A stretch of 64,000 bases of DNA from Pseudomonas putida (GTDB taxonomy: Bacteria; Pseudomonadota; Gammaproteobacteria; Pseudomonadales; Pseudomonadaceae), in contig NZ_MKZO01000067.1 of assembly GCF_001941965.1 (NCBI RefSeq), positions 233,404-297,403 on the forward strand, written 5' to 3'. A program made the position numbers and the translations under genes. A model generated the notes under the pieces. That model had not been told where the DNA came from. It worked only from the letters and a program-made list of their open reading frames with translations, and ran no database searches. Positions within the stretch are counted from its first letter, which is position 1. Every line of letters starts with the position of its first letter. Below, piece by piece: positions 58,462-64,000 of this stretch.

Positions 58462-59409
58462 ATGACCAGCAACATCTTCACCGGCACCATCCCCGCCCTG
58501 ATGACCCCTTGCACCGCCGACCGCAAGCCCGACTTCGACGCCCTGGTGCGCAAGGCCAAGGAACTGATCGAGACCGGCATGAGCGCCGTGGTCTATTGCG
58601 GCTCCATGGGCGACTGGCCGCTGCTGACCGAGGCCGAGCGCCAGGAAGGCGTGGCCCGCCTGGTCGCCGCCGGCGTGCCGACCATCGTCGGCACCGGCGC
58701 CGTCAACAGCCGGGAAGCGGTGTCCCATGCCGCCCACGCCGCCCGGGTCGGCGCCCACGGCCTGATGGTCATCCCCCGGGTACTGTCGCGCGGCGCCTCG
58801 CCGGCCGCCCAGGAAGCCCACTTCGCCGCCATCCTCGACGCCGCGCCGAACCTGCCGGCCGTGATCTACAACAGCCCGTACTACGGCTTCGCCACCCGCG
58901 CCGAACTGTTCTTCAAGCTGCGCCGCAAGTACACCAGCCTGATCGGCTTCAAGGAATTCGGCGGTGCCGCCGACATGCGCTATGCCGCCGAGCACATCAC
59001 CTCTCAGGATGAGAACGTGGTCCTGATGGCCGGTGTCGACACCCAGGTGGTCCACGGCTTCGTCAACTGCGGCGCCACCGGCGCCATCACCGGGATCGGC
59101 AACGCCCTGCCGCGGGAAATCCTGCTGCTGGTCGAGCTGAGCAAAAAAGCCGCCAAGGGCGACGCCGCTGCGCGCAGCCGCGCGCTGGAGCTGTCCGAGG
59201 CCCTGCAGGTGCTGTCGTCCTTCGACGAAGGCTGCGACCTGGTGCTGTATTACAAGTACCTGATGGTCCTCAACGGCGACCTGGAATACACCCTGCACTT
59301 CAACGAAACCGACGTGCTCAGCGACGCCCAGCGCAATTATGCGAAGACCCAGTACGACCTGTTCCGCCAGTGGTTCGCCACCTGGTCGAGCGCGCACAAC
59401 CTGGTCTGA
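58462..59409 (+). CDS. lhpC: Dihydrodipicolinate synthase-family deaminase (1-pyrroline-4-hydroxy-2-carboxylate deaminase)
   Basis: This 315-residue class I aldolase-fold enzyme deaminates Delta1-pyrroline-4-hydroxy-2-carboxylate to alpha-ketoglutarate semialdehyde. Schiff-base Lys164 is in LIGFKEFGGAADMRY, and Tyr136 in VIYNSPYYGFATR. The N-terminal GTIPALMTPC replaces the usual GVIVALVTPF of DapA, and the YCGSMGDWPLL loop replaces the DapA GTTGE loop, which supports the hydroxyproline deaminase over lysine synthesis. It is between epimerase and dehydrogenase genes. AAGGACC precedes the ATG. Confidence 0.9.
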   Translation: MTSNIFTGTIPALMTPCTADRKPDFDALVRKAKELIETGMSAVVYCGSMGDWPLLTEAERQEGVARLVAAGVPTIVGTGAVNSREAVSHAAHAARVGAHGLMVIPRVLSRGASPAAQEAHFAAILDAAPNLPAVIYNSPYYGFATRAELFFKLRRKYTSLIGFKEFGGAADMRYAAEHITSQDENVVLMAGVDTQVVHGFVNCGATGAITGIGNALPREILLLVELSKKAAKGDAAARSRALELSEALQVLSSFDEGCDLVLYYKYLMVLNGDLEYTLHFNETDVLSDAQRNYAKTQYDLFRQWFATWSSAHNLV

Positions 59410-59468
59410 TCCCCGCTGTTTTGCCGGCGGCACGCCGCCGGCCCCGAATTCTTTTTCCAGGAGGCGCC

Positions 59469-61046
59469 ATGACCCTGACAGGCAAAATGCTCATCGGCCA
59501 ACAGGCCGTAACCGGTAGCCGCGAAGCCATCCGGGCGGTCGACCCGAGCACCAACCAAGCGCTGGATCCGGTCTATCCGGGCGGCACCCTCGTGCAGGTG
59601 GAACAGGCCTGCGCCCTGGCCTGGGCGGCCTTCGACCGGTTCCGCGAAACCTCGCTGGAAGCCCGCGCGCGCTTCCTCGAAGCCATCGCCGAGCAGATCG
59701 AAGCCCTCGGCGATACCCTGATCGACCGCGCCGTGGCCGAAAGCGGCCTGCCGCGCGCGCGCATCCAGGGCGAACGCGGGCGCACCTGCGGCCAGTTGCG
59801 CACCTTCGCCCGCACCGTGCGCGCCGGTGAATGGCTCGACGTGCGCGTCGACAACGCCCAGCCACAACGCCAGCCCCTGCCCCGCGCCGACCTGCGCCAG
59901 CGCCAGGTGCCGCTGGGCCCGGTGGCGGTGTTCGGCGCCAGCAACTTCCCCCTGGCCTTCTCCGTGGCCGGCGGCGATACCGCCTCGGCCCTGGCCGCCG
60001 GCTGCCCGGTGGTGGTCAAGGCCCACGGCGCCCACCCCGGCACCAGCGAACTGGTCGGCCAGGCCGTGGCCCGCGCGGTGCAATTGTGCGACCTGCCGGA
60101 AGGGGTGTTCTCCCTGCTCTACGGCTCCGGCCGTGAAGTGGGCATCGCCCTGGTCTGCGACGAACGCATCAAGGCCGTCGGTTTCACCGGCTCGCGCAGC
60201 GGCGGCATCGCCCTGTGCCAGGCGGCGCAGGCCCGCTCCGAGCCGATCCCGGTGTACGCCGAGATGAGCTCGATCAACCCGGTGTTCCTCTTCCCGGCGG
60301 CCCTGGGCGCCCGCGGCGAAGCGCTGGCGCAAGGCTTCGTCGCCTCGCTGAACCAGGGCGCCGGACAGTTCTGCACCAACCCCGGGCTGGTCATCGCCCG
60401 CCAGGGGCCGGACCTTGACCGCTTCATCGCCAATGCCGCCCAGCACATCTGGCAGAGCCCGGCACAGACCATGCTCACCCCGGGCATCTACAGCGCCTAC
60501 CGCAACGGCATCGAAACACTGGCGGCCAACCCGAACGCCGAAACTGCTGCCGCCGGCAAGCCCAGCGACGGCCCGAACCAGTGCCAGACCCATCTGTTCG
60601 TCAGCACCGCGCGGGACTTTCTCGGCGACCCGAGCCTGCAGGCCGAAGTCTTCGGCGCGTCCTCGCTGGTGGTCACCTGCGAGGACGAGGCCGAGATCCG
60701 CGAGGTCGCCGAGCACCTGGAAGGCCAGTTGACCGCCACCCTGCACCTGGATGATGCCGACCTCGACCAGGCCCGCGCCCTGCTTCCGGTGCTGGAGCGC
60801 AAGGCCGGACGCCTGCTGGTCAACGGCTGGCCGACCGGGGTGGAAGTCTGCGATGCGATGGTCCATGGCGGTCCGTTCCCGGCCACCACCGACCCGCGTA
60901 GCACCTCGGTGGGTACTGCGGCGATCCAGCGCTTCCTGCGCCCGGTGTGCTACCAGGACTTCCCCGACAGCCTGCTGCCGACGGCCCTGCAACACGGCAA
61001 CCCGCTGCACCTGCGGCGGCTGCTCGATGGCCAGAGAGAAGCCTGA
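59469..61046 (+). CDS. lhpG: Alpha-ketoglutarate semialdehyde dehydrogenase
   Basis: This 525-residue NAD(P)-dependent aldehyde dehydrogenase oxidises 2,5-dioxopentanoate to alpha-ketoglutarate, the last step of hydroxyproline degradation. Active-site residues are visible: Asn159 (GASNFPLAFS), Glu265 (YAEMSSINP) and Cys302 (GAGQFCTNPG). The length over 500 and the PVYAEMSSINPVF segment are typical of the KGSA dehydrogenase group rather than betaine aldehyde types. A strong AGGAGG lies 6 bp before ATG 59469. It ends 3 bp before the FAD oxidoreductase gene. Confidence 0.93.
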   Translation: MTLTGKMLIGQQAVTGSREAIRAVDPSTNQALDPVYPGGTLVQVEQACALAWAAFDRFRETSLEARARFLEAIAEQIEALGDTLIDRAVAESGLPRARIQGERGRTCGQLRTFARTVRAGEWLDVRVDNAQPQRQPLPRADLRQRQVPLGPVAVFGASNFPLAFSVAGGDTASALAAGCPVVVKAHGAHPGTSELVGQAVARAVQLCDLPEGVFSLLYGSGREVGIALVCDERIKAVGFTGSRSGGIALCQAAQARSEPIPVYAEMSSINPVFLFPAALGARGEALAQGFVASLNQGAGQFCTNPGLVIARQGPDLDRFIANAAQHIWQSPAQTMLTPGIYSAYRNGIETLAANPNAETAAAGKPSDGPNQCQTHLFVSTARDFLGDPSLQAEVFGASSLVVTCEDEAEIREVAEHLEGQLTATLHLDDADLDQARALLPVLERKAGRLLVNGWPTGVEVCDAMVHGGPFPATTDPRSTSVGTAAIQRFLRPVCYQDFPDSLLPTALQHGNPLHLRRLLDGQREA

Positions 61047-61049
61047 AAC

Positions 61050-62312
61050 ATGCTCACGACCTTCCCTTCCAGTGACCTGGATATCGCCGTGATCGGCGCC
61101 GGCATCGTCGGCGTCGCCTGTGCCCTGCAGTTGGCAAGACAAGGGCAACGCGTGGTGCTGCTGGACCGCCAGGCACCGGGCATGGGCGCCTCGTTCGGCA
61201 ATGCCGGGCACCTGGCCACCGAGCAGGTGTTTCCCATCGCCGACCTGTCGATCCTCAAGCGCTTGCCTGCGATGCTTATGGACCCCATGGGCCCGCTGCG
61301 CCTGGACTGGAAATACCTGCCCAGAGCCATGCCGTGGTTCGTCCGCCTGTTGCTCAACCTGCGTTCGAATCCGTTTCGCCGCAGCGTGGCCGGGATTCGC
61401 GCGCTGAACGAGGCCAGCCTCGGGGCCTGGCGGCGCGTGCTGGGTTCGCTGGGGCGCAGTGAAATGCTGCAGGAGGACGGCTCGCTGCTGGTCTACGAAA
61501 AACCGGAATCCGCGCCGGCCCTCGACGCCCTGCAAGCGCGCATGCTGGCGCAGAACGTTCCGGTGCAACGCTGGCAGGCGGATGCCGTGCGCCAGGCGGC
61601 GCCGCAGTTGAGCGAGCATTTGCAGGGTGGGCTGTTCTTCCCCGCCACCGGGCATTTTCTCGATCCGCATGAGGCGGTGACGGCGTTGTACGACGCGGCG
61701 CTGGCCGCGGGTGTGCGCTTCGTTCAGTGCGAAGTGCAGGGTGCGCGGTTGAAGGCCGACAGCGTCACCCTCGCCACCGACCAGGGCGAGCTGGATGTGC
61801 CACGGGTACTGGTCACCTGCGGCGCGCATTCGGCGCGATTGACCGAGGCGCTGACCGGCACACGGGTGCCGCTGGATACCGAGCGTGGCTATCACCTGAT
61901 GCTGCCCCATGAGCACCGGCGTTTGCCGTTCGCGGTCACCTCGCTGGAGCGCAAGTTCATCATGACGCCGATGTCCGGAGGCTTGCGCCTGGCGGGTACG
62001 GTGGAGTTCGCCGGGCTGGAGCGGCCGGCGAACATGGCCCGGGCCTGGCAGTTGCAGAAGCTCAGCAAGGGGCTGTTCAAGCAGGAACTGGATGCCCGCG
62101 ATGCCACGCCGTGGATGGGCTTCAGGCCATCGCTGCCGGACTCGTTGCCGGTGATCGACCGGGTCTGTGACGGGCGGGTGCTGTTGGCCTTCGGGCACCA
62201 GCACCTGGGGCTGACCCAGGCGGCGGTGACGGCGGAGATGATCGGTGGCTTGATGGGGTCTGGGGTGGAGGGGTTGCCTGACCTTGAGCCCTACCGACTG
62301 GACCGTTTCTGA
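61050..62312 (+). CDS. FAD-dependent D-amino acid dehydrogenase (D-hydroxyproline dehydrogenase)
   Basis: This 420-residue DadA-like flavoprotein has the FAD-binding Rossmann motif DIAVIGAGIVGVACALQLAR (GxGxxG at residues 16-21), the GASFGNAGHL segment and the C-terminal AFGHQHLGLTQAA. In the hydroxyproline cluster it should oxidise cis-4-hydroxy-D-proline to the pyrroline, as HypO of P. putida does in a single polypeptide, unlike the multi-subunit enzyme of P. aeruginosa. The function is inferred from context; plain D-amino acid oxidation is possible. The gap to the dehydrogenase gene is 3 bp. Confidence 0.88.
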   Translation: MLTTFPSSDLDIAVIGAGIVGVACALQLARQGQRVVLLDRQAPGMGASFGNAGHLATEQVFPIADLSILKRLPAMLMDPMGPLRLDWKYLPRAMPWFVRLLLNLRSNPFRRSVAGIRALNEASLGAWRRVLGSLGRSEMLQEDGSLLVYEKPESAPALDALQARMLAQNVPVQRWQADAVRQAAPQLSEHLQGGLFFPATGHFLDPHEAVTALYDAALAAGVRFVQCEVQGARLKADSVTLATDQGELDVPRVLVTCGAHSARLTEALTGTRVPLDTERGYHLMLPHEHRRLPFAVTSLERKFIMTPMSGGLRLAGTVEFAGLERPANMARAWQLQKLSKGLFKQELDARDATPWMGFRPSLPDSLPVIDRVCDGRVLLAFGHQHLGLTQAAVTAEMIGGLMGSGVEGLPDLEPYRLDRF

Positions 62313-62330
62313 GGTGTTCTTGAGGGCCTC

Positions 62331-62401
62331 ATCGCTGGCAAGCCAGCTCCCACAGGTTTCGCGGCGCACACAGAACCTGTGGGAGCTGGCTTGCCAGCGA
62401 T
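62331..62401. repeat. REP doublet, type B
   Basis: The complement core at 62331-62354 and direct core at 62378-62401 lie between the convergent FAD oxidoreductase and acid phosphatase genes. Confidence 0.9.
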
Positions 62402-62437
62402 AGGGCCATCAGCAACAACAGTGATCTGCTGCCTGAC

Positions 62438-63079
62438 TCAGTGCATCGAATCCCGCAAAACCTCCTCCCCCAACCCGCCATTCACCGGCAGCGGCAAATT
62501 GGTCGAGTTATTCGCCCGCATCACCCGCACCGGCCTGGCCCCCGCTTCCCTGGCCGAACTGATATCGGTATCCGAATCCCCGTAATACACCTTCAGCCCC
62601 AGCTCACGGATAAACCGCGCCTTCTCCGGCCCGGAAGTGAACACCACCGGCTGCATGTCCTTGATGGCGAAGGTCTGCTGCAGGATCGCAGTCAGTTGCT
62701 CGCCCTCGGTCCTGGGCCGCGCCGTAATGAAATACACCTTGTCCCCGCGCCGCTGATGCTCGGCGATCAACGCCCGCGCCACATCCTTGGGAATCGAGTA
62801 GCGATCACACCCGGCATTGGTCTCGGTCCAGAACGTCATGTTCTTCAGGTAGTCATTGCTGCCCGGCGAATACTTCTGCTGGCCCTCGTAGAAGCACGGG
62901 CTGGAATACAGCACGGTGTCGTCGATATCGAAACCCACCGCCATCGGCGCTTCCCTGGCCAGCGAAGCGGAAAGCTGCTCGACGCTGATCCAGTGCACCT
63001 CGGGCTGCTGCGCCGGGCGCGAACAACCCAGCAGGGAAACGGCCAGCACGGCCGCCAGGGTGTAACGGGAAATACCCAC
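62438..63079 (-). CDS. Class B acid phosphatase-like lipoprotein
   Basis: This 213-residue protein has a lipoprotein signal (LAAVLAVSLLGC, Cys19) and the HAD class B acid phosphatase domain: motif I GFDIDDTVLYSSP with nucleophile Asp51 and Asp53, motif II FITARPRTEGEQ, Lys in GPEKARFI and motif IV YYGDSDTDISSA. It resembles AphA but is lipidated rather than simply secreted, so it would hydrolyse phosphomonoesters at the membrane surface. It stands alone, divergent from exbD. Confidence 0.88.
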   Translation of the reverse strand: MGISRYTLAAVLAVSLLGCSRPAQQPEVHWISVEQLSASLAREAPMAVGFDIDDTVLYSSPCFYEGQQKYSPGSNDYLKNMTFWTETNAGCDRYSIPKDVARALIAEHQRRGDKVYFITARPRTEGEQLTAILQQTFAIKDMQPVVFTSGPEKARFIRELGLKVYYGDSDTDISSAREAGARPVRVMRANNSTNLPLPVNGGLGEEVLRDSMH

Positions 63080-63345
63080 GGAAACCTCCAGACTGAAAGA
63101 CGCGAACCTTCATACCTGACAGCAATGTCAATTATGTTTCAGCCTCTGACCGCCCAGTCACCTACTGACGAAACCCTTGATTAATCGGCACCAAACCAGT
63201 GCACCCCTGGAATTTCATCTGGCATTTCGCCACTTAATCAAAATGTAACTTTCTGCCCATAGTTTGTTCCTGACATCAGTGACAGCTTTCGGAAATTCCG
63301 TGACGGGGCTCTCACAATCCAGGAAATCGTGGGAGAGCCACCGCA
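63080..63345. other. Divergent intergenic region before exbD
   Basis: This 266-bp region lies between the phosphatase and ExbD genes. It is AT-richer in its middle, and I saw no clear Fur-type palindrome. GGGAGAG sits 9 bp before the exbD ATG. Nothing else can be assigned. Confidence 0.5.
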
Positions 63346-63753
63346 ATGCGCAGTTGGGAAGAACCGAAGAAAAAACGCCTGCACATCGAGATCATTCCGA
63401 TGATCGACGTGATGATGTTCCTGCTGGTGTTTTTCGTGCTGATCAGCCTGAACGTGATCCCGGCCCTGGGCATCAAGACCCAGCTGCCCGGCGCCGCCCA
63501 TGCCCAGCAACTCAAGCCGCAGAACAAGGCGGTGATCACCCTGGGCCTGAACGATCGCCTGCAGCTGGACGGCCAGGACCTGCCTGAAGACGAAATGGTC
63601 CGTCAGCTCAAATCCCTGGAGAACAGCAGCGAGAAGCTGGTGATCATCCTCAACAGCGACCAGGACGTGGAAGTGGGTCGGCTCGTGGCAGTGATGGACC
63701 TGCTCAAGAGCAATGGCTTCTCTTCCGTCTCCATCGCTACGCGCAAGTTGTAA
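63346..63753 (+). CDS. Biopolymer transport protein ExbD/TolR family
   Basis: This 135-residue protein has a single transmembrane helix near residues 17-40 (MIDVMMFLLVFFVLISL) carrying the essential Asp21 of ExbD/TolR, and a periplasmic domain (VIITLGLNDRLQLDG-like, EKLVIILNSDQDVEVGRLVA). It uses the proton gradient with an ExbB partner to energise TonB. No exbB is upstream, and it may lie beyond the window. A TonB-like gene follows 3 bp later, supporting a TonB energy system. Confidence 0.88.
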   Translation: MRSWEEPKKKRLHIEIIPMIDVMMFLLVFFVLISLNVIPALGIKTQLPGAAHAQQLKPQNKAVITLGLNDRLQLDGQDLPEDEMVRQLKSLENSSEKLVIILNSDQDVEVGRLVAVMDLLKSNGFSSVSIATRKL

Positions 63754-63756
63754 GTC

Positions 63757-64000
63757 ATGTCGGCCCTGTTCAAATCGCGAAAATTCCTCGCGTGCCTGCC
63801 GGCGATCTGTTTGTTGGCGGTGGCCGTTCAGAGCGCCTTGAAGGCGGAGCTGAAGATCACCCCGAAGTACGACGAAAGCACTGTCGAGGTGGCGTTGATC
63901 GATCCGGCTGATCTGCAGCCGGATCGATCAACGCCACCTCGACAGTGCTTTCGTCGTACTTCGGGGTGATCTTCAGCTCCGCCTTCAAGGCGCTCTGAAC
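63757..64000 (+). CDS. TonB-like energy transducer, start only; broken by inverted repeat
   Basis: The frame begins MSALFKSRKFLACLPAICLLAVAVQ, a membrane-anchor-like start expected of TonB after exbD, then KAELKITPKYDESTVEVALI. At 63911 the sequence folds back as the reverse complement of the preceding 85 bases, so residues after about number 52 are encoded by antisense of the same gene and are not native. A stop at 63967-63969 in this chimeric part is therefore not meaningful. The real gene probably continues into an unsampled region. Confidence 0.6.
63826..64000. repeat. Perfect inverted repeat (fold-back) at the window end
   Basis: Bases 63826-63910 are the exact reverse complement of 63916-64000: two 85-bp arms around a 5-nt loop, ATCTG. 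Not one mismatch was seen. Because the right arm stops at the last base of the window, the repeat may be longer. It lies inside a coding gene, which argues for a fold-back join in sequencing or assembly rather than a native element. Confidence 0.95.

Noticed and set aside
59337..62369. A 1010-codon minus-strand frame opposite the dehydrogenase and FAD oxidoreductase genes
   Set aside because: Composition is rich in Gly, Gln, Arg and His with no domains, and the plus-strand enzymes have intact active sites. The open frame is a by-product of high third-position GC.
63757..63969. A complete 70-residue small protein after exbD
   Set aside because: Its last third is read from the reverse complement of its own middle because of the fold-back at 63911, so the stop codon is not native.

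Overview
The window is chromosomal DNA of a Pseudomonas species, most likely of the P. fluorescens/P. putida type. It is GC-rich, uses Pseudomonas-style codons throughout, carries eight copies of a Pseudomonas REP doublet (core GGGAGCTGGCTTGCCAGC), and its first 37 kb follow the gene order plsB, mexK-mexJ, mexL, rsmJ, tsaB, adk, ppc, lptF, lysS, prfB, wspRFEDCBA that I know from P. aeruginosa PAO1 (from memory, not searched).

Region 1 (1-37.6 kb) is the conserved backbone. plsB is cut by the left edge. After it come a YbaY-like lipoprotein, a DUF4197 protein, the MexJK efflux pair and its TetR repressor MexL. mexL and mexJ are normally adjacent and divergent, but here they are separated by about 1.4 kb holding an orphan Phd/YefM antitoxin, two structured repeats and a DUF6124 gene. 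Next come rsmJ, an extensin-like protein, a PEP-mutase family enzyme, DUF72, tsaB, adk and ppc. An envelope-stress pair (DUF4398 lipoprotein and the OmpA-type LptF) sits behind a good AlgU promoter match. A hydrolase/QEGLA/lipoprotein/TetR run, lysS, prfB (with its programmed +1 frameshift) and the full seven-gene Wsp surface-sensing, c-di-GMP operon complete the region.

Region 2 (38-54.3 kb) is a long plus-strand gene train. A small lipoprotein, an outer-membrane transporter-like protein, a DUF2092 protein and a Pro/His-rich exported protein come first. Then follow MoxR ATPase, DUF58, DUF4381, two von Willebrand A proteins (the second fused to TPRs), a BatD-like protein, an exported HAD phosphatase, a formylglycine-type sulfatase, an MFS/spermidine-synthase fusion and a seven-haem c-type cytochrome with TPRs. 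The MoxR-to-HAD part is tightly coupled by overlapping start/stop codons. This is the best candidate for an undescribed envelope system here.

Region 3 (54.4-62.4 kb) is a trans-4-hydroxy-L-proline catabolic locus. A PAS-AraC regulator is divergent from an APC permease, hydroxyproline 2-epimerase, pyrroline-hydroxycarboxylate deaminase, alpha-ketoglutarate semialdehyde dehydrogenase and a D-hydroxyproline dehydrogenase-like FAD enzyme. Together they would import hydroxyproline and convert it to alpha-ketoglutarate.

Region 4 (62.4-64 kb) has a class B acid phosphatase-like lipoprotein, ExbD, and the start of a TonB-like gene. That gene runs into a perfect inverted repeat with 85-bp arms and a 5-nt loop that reaches the last base of the window. 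This looks like a fold-back join, so sequence after about 63910 should not be trusted as native.
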